A DNA stretch of 64,000 nucleotides from Apteryx mantelli (taxonomy: Eukaryota > Chordata > Aves > Apterygiformes > Apterygidae), in the NCBI RefSeq assembly GCF_036417845.1, contig NC_089981.1:9875501-9939500 (forward strand), read 5' to 3'. This document shows positions 35,441-49,130 of the stretch, piece after piece. The notes beneath the pieces were generated by a model. It searched no databases. It saw only the letters and a program-made list of their open reading frames with translations, and was not told the origin of the DNA. The translations under genes and the position numbers were made by a program. Every line of letters begins with the position of its first letter. Position 1 is the stretch's first letter.

Positions 35441-37115
35441 GAACTTTAATAATAAAATAATTGAAATTTGACAGTATACATAATCCAGCCCAATTTGTTC
35501 TCTCTCCTGCCACCTCTCTCAGGTTATTAGGCAGAGCAGAGGGGTTGCCTTGGGCAGCAGACTAGTAATGGCAGCAAGATTGCCAAGAGCCCAGCAGAGC
35601 AGAATCCTGGAAAATTTCAGTGGGGCATAAATGGAGGTGGTCACTGAAGGAGTGGGACAGGGAAGGAAGAACAGCCCCCTCCCCAAACTGGCAACTGTGT
35701 CCTTGTTTTCTTCTGTATCCTTAGCAGCGGGTAGTGAATTCCAGCTCTTCAAGGCTGTCCCTGCACAACTCTGTGGCCTCCTTTCGGGTTTGGCAACAAA
35801 ATTCAACTGCCAAGAAGCGTGTCAGCCAACCCTTCAAGTCTGCCAGTGCAACTCTTATCCTAAACCCTACCCAACAAGCACCCCATAGTTCCATTAAGGA
35901 TCCCAAATCCTATTTTCCACTGCCATGTTCCCTACGAGATCAAAGATCAAGAATACCTCCAGCCCACCTCCGCCATATGTGTCAACTCACAGACCCAAGT
36001 GAGGGCTGCTACCTACAGACTTGGAAATAGAGAGTTCAGTCCCCTGTCCTGCAAAGACCTTTGGCATCCCAGATGGTTTTCACACAATGTCAGACCATGC
36101 AGACATACCACTTCCCCCACCTGTGATCATGAGCTCTAACCTTATTATAGTGCAATGCCTTTCAAACTGAAGAACTCAGCACTGAGGATAAGCTGGCTGC
36201 TGTTGCAAGGCCATGGCTGAAGAAGGTAGAGTCCGGGGGGTGGGGGAACCTGGATGTGTTGGTGGCCGCACAGGCTACAGCCAACACGGAGGGGGTCTGT
36301 GAAGTAAGTGCCAAGGCCTGGCTGAACTCCTGGAGCAAGGGACTCAGCTGAGGAAGACTCCAGGGGCTGTTTGGGGAAAGAATGGTCCCGCTGTGGTGGC
36401 CTGGTTAGGCTGTGCGTGAGGACGCTGACTCTGGATGGAGGGAAGGCAAAGGAAGGGAGGAGAGGACTAAAAGGAGACATGGCTCAGCCTAGCAGGAGGA
36501 GAAGAAATGAGTAATTGGAGCAAGTGACAGAAGCGTGCGTGAGAAGCGCAGTTCAGGGCATTACCTAGATAAGCTCAAACAGCTGGAAGTCCACACTGGC
36601 ACTCAACCTAGCCTCCACAGGTAACGACACAGACTGTGAATGCTCGTAATGGCAGAACTGAGCTGAGGCCAGGGTTTACCTTGTTTCAAGCAATGACAGG
36701 CTGTGAGGCGATCAGAAATTGCAAAAAAGTCATTTGCACATCCTCTGCAGACATGTCCCTCGTTTGTAGCTGGCTAACTCTGCTCCTAAATTCACTGTTT
36801 CCACCATTCTGTTATTTCTCCCTGAAGTCCAGCTGAGCCCCTTCACTTTTGGGCCATAGCCGCCTGCTGCTATTTCAGTGTGCCCTCACCCCCATGCATA
36901 TCTGAAGACCTCTTTCCCAAAAGCTGTTCCTGTGAGGTAATTACACACTCAGTTATTTCCAGCTGATAAACCTCGTGCGCTTAGAGATGCATGCGATGGA
37001 CACACATGCAGAATTACTACTACCTTAATAGCCCCGGTATTCCTCCACGCATCCCACAGTGCCTCCATCTTCCCACAGGTCCCCTTCCTGCTTCCAGCAC
37101 AACATCTCCCAAGGA

Positions 37116-37136
37116 AAAATAAATAAATAAATAAAT
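37116..37136. repeat. (AAAT)n microsatellite
   Basis: Five tandem AAAT units. Confidence 0.95.
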
Positions 37137-40100
37137 CATCTCTGTAAGTGCTCCTATTCCCATGTTTTTAGCACTTCCTTTTAAACCAACTGCCCAGCTA
37201 GTCAGCTGGTATAGTTTGACTTTGAGCCATCCTTACATTTGAGGTGGAGAAGCACTTCCAGTTTCCAAAGCATTTTTCATACCTACTTTCTTGTCCAATT
37301 TCATTTAATTTAAAACACACTCTATTATTACATATTATATGACTGCACCACAATGTCTATGATATACATTCTGAAATATCTAATAATTTCTTTGTTGAAG
37401 TTAAGTGATACAAAACGATCAAAAGGAAGCTTTTTGATTTTTCTCAATTGAAATTTAGCATAATTGACCCAGAAGACATTTCAGTGTTTCAACATTGCTC
37501 TCTCATGCAAAAGGAAGATTAGAGAAGTAGGAATTCACCATTGAAGAGAAACACTATTTGTCCAAAGATGGGAGATCTTCGGAGAGCAGCCTCCACCAGG
37601 AATATCAATGACTCCCCCACTGCTTCTGACCTTCCTTCTCTTTCTGCAGGTGTGGGAGTGAGGGCAAATTTAAGATAGCATTTAAAATACCAGCAGGAAA
37701 TGAGTGGAAATGGAAAAGGTCCCACTTCCCTGTAAGATGAGTTTGCAAGAGAGAGATGATGAATTATCTTCTTGAGTGGCCTGTCTCCTTCTTTCACTAC
37801 AAAGGCAGCTTAGACAACTAGATTAGATTTAGTCACCTAACTTTTAAATAGCTTAACTGCAGGGAGATGAATCCCATCTGCTGTATAGACATGTGGCATG
37901 TGCTCAAGATCCATGATGGGTCTGTATCTACTGCACAGCTCTGTCCAGGAGATGCATTTCACATTCTCTGAAATATCACACTGAGCTGCACCGTGTGCTG
38001 TTCTGACTGTCTTTATGTGCACAGTAAACTATGCACATCCCGAAATCTGGGATGCATGGAGCCTAATCAACATGACATGGAGAAAGCATGTGTGAAATTG
38101 CATGTGCATGTGTAAAAAAAACAAAAACAGAACTCCTGCCCTGGAAATCCACCAGCCTTACCCTCCCAAGCCTGCAGTTCTGCGCCATGCCATCACACCA
38201 TATTTCCATACCACAGCAATGCAGGAGGCCAGGCTCCATGATTACTCTTTCAAATGCTCATAGGTGTGAAACACTTGGGGAAAACATACAGGAAGACTTC
38301 CTTGCTGAGCTTTAGCTGTATGCAAGTGACCTATTTAAAGCTAATCAGGCTTCCTCTGTGTTCATCAGAGAGAAAGAAGTTAGCATCTTCACAGAGCGCT
38401 TCTTCCTTAGGACAAGTTGAATCATCTCCAGGAACTGCCTGTCTCTCTCCGTTGAGTCCAGAGGGGGGTTAGATGACTAGATTAGATTCAGACAAAGCTT
38501 TTAGGTGCTTCCTGGTAGATGACATGAGCGTTTTCACCCACAACCCTCCCTAATTTCTCCCTTTTATCTCTACCGAGAGATCTCCAACCTCCTAGGCACC
38601 AGCATGAGGTCCTTCAGTAGGATGCCTGAATTTAGGCGAGATGAACTGAATCCTAAGAGTCAGTTACTCTAACACAAACAGATAATGTAACTCCCTGTAT
38701 TTCTCTTGTTGCCAGATGTTGAACTTTTGACGTATTTGGTGACATAATGAATACATTCATAATGGATAATTTGCTGAAGGAGCACAGTAACTTAATTGCT
38801 GCAAGGTGGAAGTTTCACAGTTATTCAGTTCACCTCACAGAAGAAAATCCTCTTGTCTTCCCTTTACTCTGCTTCCCCAAATACTTGTGCTGCCTCTCCA
38901 GCTATAATACTGGATTGTGTCACTTCCTCCTTTACCTATGGATGTCCCCTGGTATGACTTTTCATAATTAACTTGTGCAGGAGAATTATGACAATTTTCA
39001 GAAAAGTTTTTTAAAATATAGCGCCCTACTATGGCTAAAGAAAATCCAACAAATAAAATAGCCATCTTCAACTTACCGGAAAACATCAGCACCAGCGTAT
39101 ACGCGTTTACATACACTCAGGTTTGTGCCTTCGCCATCTGGTGGCAAAGCACGATCATAGCATGTCCACAGAACTGAGAAAGTTTTTGGACCCTATCTAT
39201 TTGTTTGAAAATGGGGATTCTAAATTAATAAGTAAGATTGTTGAGAAAGTTTCCGTTTTCCAACATTTGTTGATAACACCATCAGTTATATATATACATC
39301 ATTTGGAGAGCTTCTATTTTGTAAATAGGTGATACTTATTGTTTACTGCTGCTACTTGTTTTACTGTATCATCTTGTAATTATATTGTACTGACCAACAT
39401 TGCACTGCATCATATCTGAGTGTTGTGGCACAAAAATATCCGACATGCTCTTTTCAGATAGTTGACTATGCATCTAGTCACAGGCTTGAGCAAAAGGCTG
39501 TCCCAGCTTATTGCAGTTAGAGCTGAGCAAATGGATTTGTCTTACCCAAATTTAAACCTCTGCAGCAGATTTGAGTTCATCTGACCTCATCAATCTAATC
39601 TTGCTTTAAGGTTAAAAAAAAAAGGGGGGGGGCACTTCCTGAGCACTGTTCATCTTTTCTTAGAAGAGACATCTTCACACCCTGGGATCCATGAATCTTC
39701 TTCGTAAACTATGAAGAACATGAGATGAACAGCTTAGGTGAAGGCGATTACTTCTGAGATCATATCTCTTACATCATAGAGAGCCAAAGCACAGACAGCA
39801 AAAACCTCACATCTTGTCCTTCCAACTGGGGAATCCAAGTCAGTGAGTGTAATTATAACCCAGTTACTTTCTCATGTATCCTGAAATGTTGGAGCTGAGA
39901 AAGATATCTAAGCCATATTACACGCTAAGATCAAATTAAAAAAAAAAGTACTTCTTGTTTTCTTTTTTCTAACTCTTACATTATGTAGGAGGGGATTTAC
40001 TAGTTGCACTGGTTAGTATGAAATTTGCGTTTTCCTGGCCTTAGAAATTAGTAGCTGAAAGATCTATTTCCCATCTCTAGTTTCTTTGCTATGAAGGATG

Positions 40101-41456
40101 GCCATTCATTTTCTTACACCCACTGCTTGATCCTGCCTGCTACAACACTGGATTTCAACACAGGTGGAGTTGCTTGCTTTCTCAACTGGGAAGTAACATC
40201 TGTGTTCACTTTGGAAGTTCTTGTATGATCCAACCATAAGTTGCTATGTAATTGCTTGCAAGCTTTTTTTTTTTTTTTTCAAATAAGGACTGGATTATTT
40301 ACCAGATTTGCTTATACACCCTTGATCTCCAGATGTCTATACACACATATAGAAGCTCCATCGTTAACCAGATAGATAAAAGCCTGTTCAGATCTCCTTC
40401 TTTTTCAGAGTGCTGGGTATTACCAAGAGTGGAATAAATCCAAATCTTCTCAACATTTTGGAAAGAGACCATCTCTGTTATACAAAACAGAAATAACAGA
40501 GATAAAGTCTGTTTCTATTTAAAAGTAGACTGAAATTTAGCAAAACATCGTTTCAGGACAATGTGGAACTAGAATGTTACAGTCTAGGAATCCTAGAATA
40601 GCCTCATTTTCACACGTGTTCTTTGTGGCTTGTATGTCCAATTTATTGATAGAATTGATACAGCAGCAGCAGCAGACTGTAGTCATGTATTCTTCTGTGC
40701 AAATAAATTGCAGTTACTTACCTTTGGTTTAATAAAGACATGATAAGTGAAAATGGATATGAATTTAACTCTTTTCATAGTCGTGGAGTTTAAGTGCAGT
40801 TGACATCTGCTATGGAATATCATTGTAATTCCATGCAGACAAATGCATTTGAAACCTTATTTTCCCCAGAGATGCTGACCATCCATTTCTGTCTTCACAG
40901 GTAACTCTGTATATCCTGCACACCTTCAAAAGTCAGCTCATGAATTCATACGTCCATGTACCTACTAGTCAGACAGTCAGTTTGTTATGAGAGTGAATGG
41001 AGCTTGGTTTGGTGCAGGAACGAGCAGAATTAATCAAAGAGTGTTTTCTATCAGACATTTGTCTAGTAGAATGCTATCAAGTTGACTGGAAACAGTTGGA
41101 ATCCAACCAGTGGACTTTTATACTCTTTTCTGAATTTAAAAAATATTAGTATCACAGTTATAAGTAAGGCAGTGAAGGAATAGTTGGTTTATTTGTAATA
41201 AATCTGGAGTAGCTCTACATGCATATGGCTGCTTATGGAATTCATCTCACCTAGAGATATACCTTTAAGCATGCCTTCGTTTCTGTCTTCCATCTTAGTT
41301 TCTTCTCAATAGGGAGGGGGAGGAAAAAAAAAAGTAACAGGTGTTTTTACAGAATGGTTCATGTGAGTATCTTAGACATCTGCTACAGGATGAGATGAGT
41401 TATGCCATAGAAGTGCCCATTTTTTTCTTCCTTTTCCCTGTTCAGGATGTGTAGAA

Positions 41457-41942
41457 TGATAAGTTCAGGAGGCTGCAGCCAGGGCCTGTCCCTCTGGCCC
41501 TGAGCCAGGTGGGCAGAGAAGACCTAGAGATGGTAGCCGAGTTCAACCAAGAGTCCAGATGACCAGGAGAGTTCCTGGTGATGAAGCAGGTATGAGGTCA
41601 AGCTGAGAAGTCAGCCTGCGGGTCAGAGCCAGGATCAGGTAACCAGGGACACAGACAGTCCAGTGCCTACTGGGCAGGCCCAAAGTGACAAGATAGGTGC
41701 AGGGTCAAGCTGGGAAGTCAGTCCACAGGGCAGGGTCCAGAGCAATGGAGTCTGCACGCTGAGCTGAGCTGGAGATCAGTGCTCCTCTAGGGAAGCTCAG
41801 ACAGAAACTGAAGGCCCAGGGTTGAGCTTAAATGGGGCTCCTGGGCCCATGGGCAGGAGGTGCAAGTGGCTGCCTCAGGCGAGGATGATCAGGCCCATTA
41901 AGGCCTGTTAGCGCCCTCAGACCCTGGAAACAGTAGTAATTG
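41457..41942 (-). mobile_element. Probable solo LTR with internal 107-bp quasi-repeat
   Basis: A GC-rich 486-bp island in AT-rich surroundings. The minus strand starts TGTTTCCAGGG and ends GAACTTATCA, so it has TG...CA ends, and the flanks are near-identical: GTAGAA (41451-41456) and GTAGTA (41943-41948). A TATA-like CATTTAAGC lies on the minus strand at about 41830. Two leader-region segments (GTCAAGCTGAGAAGTCAG at 41597 and GTCAAGCTGGGAAGTCAG at 41704) are offset by 107 bp. The boundaries rest on this reading alone. Confidence 0.55.
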
Positions 41943-42379
41943 AAATGCTCACTAGCATATGTAATGTTGATTTAAGAATTCAAAGAACTGGGAAATGTTA
42001 CTACCTCTTTAAGATCTGTCAGAGACTATTTCTTCTGTTTCCAGTCTCATTTAGCCTACTTGCCACTAACAGCTCTTGAACATTGATACGTATGTATTTA
42101 CCATTATTAGACTGTGACTTAGTGGCATTCATAGTGCTCCAGCTTCACACTGGAACAATCTAGGTAGATAATGTGTGTTGCAGCTGGTTTGGGATAACAC
42201 AGACAAGTGATTCCATTTCAGAATGGCATTTTGGATGAAATCAGTATTGTCCTCGTTGACCAAAGGAAGTAAGCTGGTCACTGCTAGCAGGAGCATATGA
42301 TCATGATCGTTTTTTGCCAGTTGTTCTCCAGAGTGTATCAAGACAAGCTTGCTTACCTAATGTGAACAAATATCTGAGC

Positions 42380-43259
42380 AAAACGGCAGCAGAAAATTAC
42401 ACCACAGTAGCTGAGTTCCTCCTCCTAGATCTAATAAACAAGGCAGAAGCACAGCCCACTCTCATTGTAATGCTTTTAATTATTTGCCTGATGACTGTAG
42501 TTGGAAATCTGGCCTTGACTGCATTAATAAGGATTGTCTCCCCAAACCACCCTCCCAAATAGCTTCTCCTTAGCCATTTGGCAGTCTTAGACCTCTGCTG
42601 CTCAGGCATCACCCCCAGGATGGTGGCCAGTCTCTTAGCAGAGAGCAAAGCTGTCTCATTTGGTGGCTGTACTGCCCAGATGTATTGTTTCTCTACATTT
42701 TGCACCAACGAATGTTTCATTCTGGCTGTGATGGCGTATGACCAGCTGTAAACCACTGCTATTCAAAGCCGTCATGTCATGAAGTCTCAGCATCCAGCTG
42801 TGACTTGGTTCTTATTCTTGTGGGTCTCTAATCTCAATGATACACAGCAGCTGTGCCTTTTGGGTGTCCTTCTGCCATTCCAGCATCACCAGTCACTTCT
42901 GTGGTGTGGTACCCCTGATGAGCCTCTCCTGCTCTGACATCGGGGTTAACAAGATCATCATCATAGCATTTTGCATCTTAGGTGACATCTTTGTCATACT
43001 GGAGGTACGCATTTCCTACATCTACATCATCTCTGCCATCCTGAGGTGCCACTCCAGCGAGGGAAGACCCAAAGCCTTCTCCACCTGTGCATCCTGTGCA
43101 CTTGATAGTTTTTGCCATATTCTTTGGCACTCCAGCTACACACCCCACAGCTCTGGCTCCTTGCCTGACCAAGATCAGGTGATATATGTGTTTTATACAA
43201 TGGTAAGCCCCACAGTCTACAGCTTGAGGACCAAGGAGGTCCTCAAAATGAGGCACTGA
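42380..43259 (+). pseudogene. Olfactory receptor pseudogene with stops and frameshifts
   Basis: Nearly full length. The N-terminus ENYTTVAEFLLLDL is followed by TM1 (VVGNLALTALIRI) and a TAG at 42560-42562 in place of the PMYFF region. The same frame continues with LLLSHLAVLDLCCSGITPRM and VMAYDQL, then TAA at 42749-42751. After a frameshift come the SLSCSDIG region, TM5 (ISYIYIISAIL), KAFSTCAS, another pair of frameshifts in TM6, then DQDQVIYVFYTMVSPTVYSLRTKEV with part of TM7 deleted. The DRY region is lost. It is class II in type and in the same orientation as the intact ORs. Confidence 0.93.
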
Positions 43260-46200
43260 ACGGACTGTTACATGGAGAAAATTGTTTGTCAGTCAATAAA
43301 ACCTCCAAAGGAGTTGGAACAGGTGCTTAAAAAAGTAAAATGATGAGTACAGCTGTTCATGGATGAATTTATTCTGAAATAATTGCTCGTTATGCAACAG
43401 AAGTAGGAGAAAAGTGAATGCAGAATTGAAGAAAGATATAACTGTAATATTAAAGACTTTTCTGTAATAGCAAGAGCTACAGCTTTACCTTGAGAAAGAA
43501 CGATTGTGACACTTTTGAAGGCGTTTAGTTTCACCTAAGTTTTTACTTTCAAGTTTGATGCCTTGAAGACATCCCAGCTTTGTTTTCAGCTGTTGCTATC
43601 TAGTACCAGTTCAGCAGTATCGCTTCCATGTTCTGTTTCCATTCCCTTACCTCATACATCCTTGTAGTCTTTTTTTTCCTGACTCCCAGTCTGAAGGTGA
43701 TCATTAACCTTTCAGCAAAACTGGGTCACATTCATCAGGCACCTTAGACTGTTTACAGTATTAGTGATGTGGGCGACTCGAGTCTTCCATGCAAGAACAA
43801 AGTTACCACACAGCAGGTGGTCCTGAGGAACAGCCTACCCTCTTTTGTTGTGGGTGAATATCCTTGAATCAATTCACATTCATCGCAGGCTAAAAATGTG
43901 CACACAGAAGAGTTTTTTACAAATGCTGAGGCTGGGATTCATCTTACTTAAGTTTAGACTTCTGTTAATGAGCTGCCAAAGCATAAACCAAACTTGTAGG
44001 CTCTTGCTGTAGCTCATGAAGGCAAATAAAAGTCTGTTTGCCTCCATAGTTTTGGAAGAGAGATTGATCACACCTTTCTCTGTCTCCCTTGAAAGGTCTA
44101 TATTTATATCTGGGAATTACAGGAAGAGTGTAGAGTGACCAGCTCAGGTTTATGGAATTATTTCAAGTCCACGTTAATGCAGCTTAATGCTGCCCTGAGA
44201 TCTGGTTTTGGATCACATTCCATCTGACTCAGGGAGCTGGCTCGTAGAGAACAAAAAGCCACTGGCTTCAGTAGAGAAAGACTTCAGTCTCAGCTGCTTT
44301 GGCCATGGAAGTAGCACAGAGAAGGAAACGGAACCTGCTATAACACTGCTTCAATACACAGAGTTATTGGACAAATGGGTGCAAGACCATTTTTCCCTAT
44401 CCTTAGGAAGGACTGCAAGTAAAGGTCCCATAAAAAGCTACACTCCCTCTCACTGGGGGTCATCACTCAGAGCAACCCATTCTGCCCGTCCTGAACCACT
44501 TAGACCCCTTAATGTGTAAACATAGTGTCTGAGGAAGAAATATGTTCCACTCTTCCATATCCATAGCTTTATCATTAAGACTGACAGGTGTCATTAAGCA
44601 ATAACCAGTCAGTTCCCAGAGCAACTCTGGCAGGATCTAGAAGTACAAATTTTCTGCAAGCAAACATTTTCATGCTTCCTAGAATACCATGTGGGTTGCA
44701 GATATTCCTGACTAAACTGTGAGAGAGGACTACAGCAAAGAAAGATAAATAACCCAGACAAGCAATACCTGTTGATCCACTTTTAACCCAGCTATCTCCT
44801 GAACACCATGGCTTTCTCATAGTCTAGACGAGAACTCCAGAAGCCATTACATTGCCAGTCTAATACAGTCTGGAAGAGGACTCAGTCCAATGCAAATACA
44901 TTGCAGACCTCACGGTGCAGCCCAGACAGACGAGCTTCCCTCACTCATCATCTTACACATGGCACTGCACATTCATTGTCCCAGGAGTCGCCCCCACTCC
45001 ACAACACGAGCAGCCACTGTAAGCACAGTCCAACCAAGGCTGCGTTACCTGGGACATTTCTGCCTGCCTAAGCCCCACTGATGACTTTCGCTGCTAGGGA
45101 CAGTCAGAGCAGATCACTCTTCAGCTGAGTAACCCAATTCAGCTCTCTGCTCTGAAGGCCAACAGTTTGTCGAACAACCTCTAAGCCCTCGAAGTAGCAC
45201 AAGTAAGCTAGCTTTCCTGGCAGGTAGAGATGTCCTTAAACTCCTGCCAGAATCAGGGGAAGGGTCTTTGTTCGTATGTCTCAAAGGCTCCTCAGCTTCC
45301 CAGAACAGCTGTCTTCATCATCTTATCGTAAAGTAATTTCAATAAGTGTCCAGTGATATTGCAAGAACAGAGAGAGAGGTTAATGGCAAACTGTTTACTA
45401 AAGCATGATATCTATGTCAACATCTTCCAACAGACCATTAATTTTCTTTTCTTCAAAAGAGTTAATTGTTCAAGGACCTTAGAAGAAAATTATATGTGGG
45501 ATTAGGTGGAAATGCAAAGGCAGTGTTAAGGCAGAGGCACCAGAACTCTAAGCAAATCACCAGCGATTACCTACCTGAAGAATTTTCTATCTGCATTTGA
45601 AGAAAAATCTACCCCGATGGATGGACACATAATCTGAGCCTGGATGGTCCACACATGAACAGGTTATCACAGCAAAATATCTGCTCCACAGATGAGCAGG
45701 CTGCCTGAAACTAGATGGTCCATGAGCCAAAGAGGTTATCTAACAAAGGGCACGAGTCCAAGGGTAGATGTGTTATTAGAGACAACAGGAGTCTTCTGTG
45801 GAAAAACCAGCTAACTGTGTATCAGGACTGTGCATTTTAATTAGAGGAAGAATTATCAAGTTTGATCACAATTAATAACAGAGGTGGATTCACATTCAGA
45901 TGGCATACTTAATGCTTAAACTCCACGGAGTTGCACTGCAGCTCTTCAGAGTCAGATAAGCAGAACTGATTCCTCTGATATCTTACACTGTACTGCTATT
46001 TACGTGAATATGGTCTTGTTATTATTAAAAGAATCTATATTAAAGTTTGCAGTCTAAAGCTCTGTTAATTTTTTTCTATAGATCTTATTCCTTACCCTTG
46101 AGCTCTGGCTGATAAATCAGGTGCAAAAAAGCAAGGAAGATAGAGATGCCAAGGTGAGAAGAAAGAATGGCAGTAACAGGAGCAGCGGTGAGTTTGAGGC

Positions 46201-47277
46201 TGCTGAGGCTTTCTTTCCACCATGCCATTACTGTGCAGCTATTTTGTACTTCTTATTTCTTACCCTGTCCCTTAGTCTCATGGGCTAGGGAATTACTCAT
46301 GCCAGGTGGAATTACTCTTCTTTTGCTATAGTTATCTGGAAGTTAATGATCTAAATCCAAGGTACTTGGGCTTTCTGGAGAGTTGATAGGGACAGGCATG
46401 ACGAGGGTTCACTGAATTTGCTAGGATACTTATGTCATCAGTTTCACTAGTAAAAAGTAGTAAGGGCAGGGAATGAGATGGGCATGTCCTGTAATCAATG
46501 ACAACAAAGACACCCTTAGAGGATGATTCCTTAGCTTATCACACTTATTTTAAGATGGGATGAATTGTCCTTTGAAGGTGATATTGCTTCCTTTGTCTAT
46601 AGGGGGAGCCTAGAATAGATACTGCCTGGACCCCTAACCAAGGATAGGGGAAATTAATTCACAGAAGGATTCTTCATTACAGTGCATCTGCTGAGACTCC
46701 TAATTAAGGCCTGGTGTCTTGCAGGAGATCTAATTTACAGACAATAAACTGCATCGAGAGTCATAAATACACCAAGTACTTCAGTAACACCATTTTTCTG
46801 AAGAAAGAATTCCAAAGCGGCAAGCTGAGTGTTGGAATATCACATTTCATATTGAAGTTGTTTCTCAGCGTGTCACTCCACTAATGTTTCACAACGCCCA
46901 GGCTGCAGGTCAGCTGCAACATATAGGGAAAAGAATGAGCTGTTGCTCCAAAGGCAGTACTGAATTGCGTAGTTCTGCAAACATCGAAGCAAAGAACCTT
47001 TATCTGGGCAGGTGGAGCAGGGAGGGGCTCTATTGCAAGTCTGAAGTCCTAAAATTTTTCTATTTAGATAAATCTTCTGACTTGTTTCAGTAAGATGTCT
47101 TTGAAGTGAAGAAGGAAGCTACTCACTCTTACGAAGGTACATGAAATGTTTGTAGCTTTTGAAATAAGAGTTTATTTCTGGGGTCAATACGGCATAAAAT
47201 ATCTCACACCTTCATGCAAGGAAGGTAGGCCTATTTCTTCATTTCAGAGATGAAAAAGATCATTTTCAATCTGCAGA
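43260..47277. other. Intergenic, no recognised gene
   Basis: About 4 kb of AT-rich DNA. Short open frames only, the longest 103 codons, with no motif. Confidence 0.4.
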
Positions 47278-47420
47278 TAGAATCATAGAATAATTTAGGT
47301 TGGGAAGGATTTCTGGAGGTCATCAAGTCCAACCTCCTCCTCAGAGCAGGTTCAGTCAGATCAGATTGCTCCGGCCCGATCCAGCTGAATTTTAAATGTC
47401 AGCACAGATGGAGATTGTAC
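47278..47420 (-). mobile_element. Short CR1 LINE 3'-end fragment
   Basis: Starts with AGAATCATAGAATAATTTAG, the reverse complement of the CR1 3' tail, followed by GGTCATCAAGTCCAACCTCC and AGAGCAGGTTCAGTCAGATC. It is 5'-truncated after about 140 bp, the usual form of CR1 insertions. The octamer at this 3' end reads ATTCTATG. Confidence 0.92.
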
Positions 47421-49130
47421 AAATTTGCACCTAATCCAGTGTTTGATCCCTCACGTTGGGGCAGGAGAGGGAAATTTCCTCCTTCAGTTTCCCAAGTAGT
47501 CCATGGAAGAGAGCAACCTGTTGATAGCAAGCTCATCGAAGCCCTTTTCTGAGAATTAACTGGGCTAGTTGCTGTGCTTTAGGGCAGAAAAGGTTGGGTA
47601 GGTTGGAGATAAACAACAGCCAGCTATGCAAAGATAACTCAGTGTATAAAGGCAGTCTGGTCTTTTGTGCATCTAAGCAGGGTAAGCATTTTGCTCACTT
47701 AAATGGTGTACCTAACCATTATAGGCTGTTTTAAATCCTGCTGTCTGCTTCTTGAAATGGGCAAGTACTTCTGAAGATTTGGCTCAAGCGGGGGAATAAA
47801 CTGGCTTGGTACCTACAGTATAGACAGTATCTGCAGTATCTACAGTATAGAGTATCTACTCTTGTCTTTCTGGATGAAACAGGTCAGTAAGAGAATAGTT
47901 TTGTACCTATGCAATACCTTGAAGCCTATGCTAGAAACAGACCTCAGCAAGAATTGAAACCTCCATTCAGTCACCCACATGATAAGAACTCCGCTTTGAG
48001 AGCGTCAGCCAGGTTACTGGTAACTTCCAAGAGATTAACAATAATTTTTCATGTGAGGTGAAGCTGGTAGAACCTTTACAGGGATGAGCGATTCCCTTTT
48101 TGTTCAGGATTCCTTCCCTTTTAGCATGAGATTTTTCCCCCTCTAAATGGAAAGTATTTCATTTGGTGACTCTTCCCAATTTATTCCTGAGCAGAAGATG
48201 GCCACTTTTCCTTGACAACAGGGATGCAAGCAAATGAGAAATCCTTTCTCAGCCAAACCTGGAGGATCTTGTGGTATCTCCTCCTCTTTGGGAAGATGCA
48301 AAGCTGGGTTTTCCTGCTGCTGTTGCCATTTAGTGCTTGCCGCCATTTCATTCAAGAGAGGAAACTCTTACTTTCTTCTGCCAGGATGTGGATTTGTTAT
48401 TTGTATGTTTACAAGTTGCAGTCCCAAAGGTCAGGGTGGTGGAGGTCCATGTAATTAAGGCAGGTCTTAGCAAGTTGGCACAGCTGCAGCCTAACCATTA
48501 TATTCCTATTTCAGCAAGGCTAAACAGGGGCTGCTTTGTCCCATTAATGGACTTTGTGGCCCATACTGAGCTATAACTACCCTGCTACCAATGCCCGGGA
48601 GAGTTAGCTAATAGGCAAAAAATGTATTGGTGATTGCAATACAGGAAGAATGATGTCTGAACTAGTGTCAAGACCACCTATCTTCAGGAACAAGTGGGCC
48701 ATTGCCCTCAGAGTGGGCCATTTGGATGATACTGTACACCCAACCGTGGCCATGAGTGAGGGGAGAAGAGTGCTCCATAGATGTCCTCAAGAAAAGAAGA
48801 CTTTTTTCCTTAAAAGAGGAGAAAGAGGGCACACGAAAACCATTGTAGTGCCAGACTAGGACTTGTGTTTCACAGTGCTGCTGCTGCCTTTTGAATAAAT
48901 TATTTTATCTTTCTGCGCTTTCTTATCTCACCTGAAAATAGGAACAGTACTCCCTTGTTTCACAAGTCATTTCAATGCGTAATTAAAGAAGTCTACTCAG
49001 AAGCTATGATGAAAATGCGCCGTACTTCCTTGTGGCTACTGAGACAATCAATTGTGTGTTGCCAGTTTCCCATTACTTCTAGGTGTTGAACCAGTTTCTT
49101 GTCGGGAGATAACATGAGTGTGCTAGCAAC
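47421..49130. other. Intergenic, no recognised gene
   Basis: No gene recognised. A short irregular repeat of TACAGTATAG / CAGTATCTG units lies at about 47814-47862. Confidence 0.4.

Larger units (their letters stand above)
30979..41440. other. Long intergenic stretch, no recognised gene
   Basis: About 10.5 kb with no open frame above 111 codons and no family signature. It contains A20 at 35421-35440, (AAAT)n at 37116-37136, a T-run at 40264-40279 and a short CAG run near 40663. The part at 34600-35060 is rich in homeodomain-type ATTA cores and contains an octamer ATTTGCAT (about 34988), a look sometimes seen in conserved noncoding elements; nothing more can be claimed from one genome. Confidence 0.4.

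Noticed and set aside
35519-35806. 95-codon minus-strand frame containing SWNSLPAA
   Set aside because: It superficially resembles the LPxx end of retroelement ORFs, but no flanking CR1 or other RT sequence supports this.
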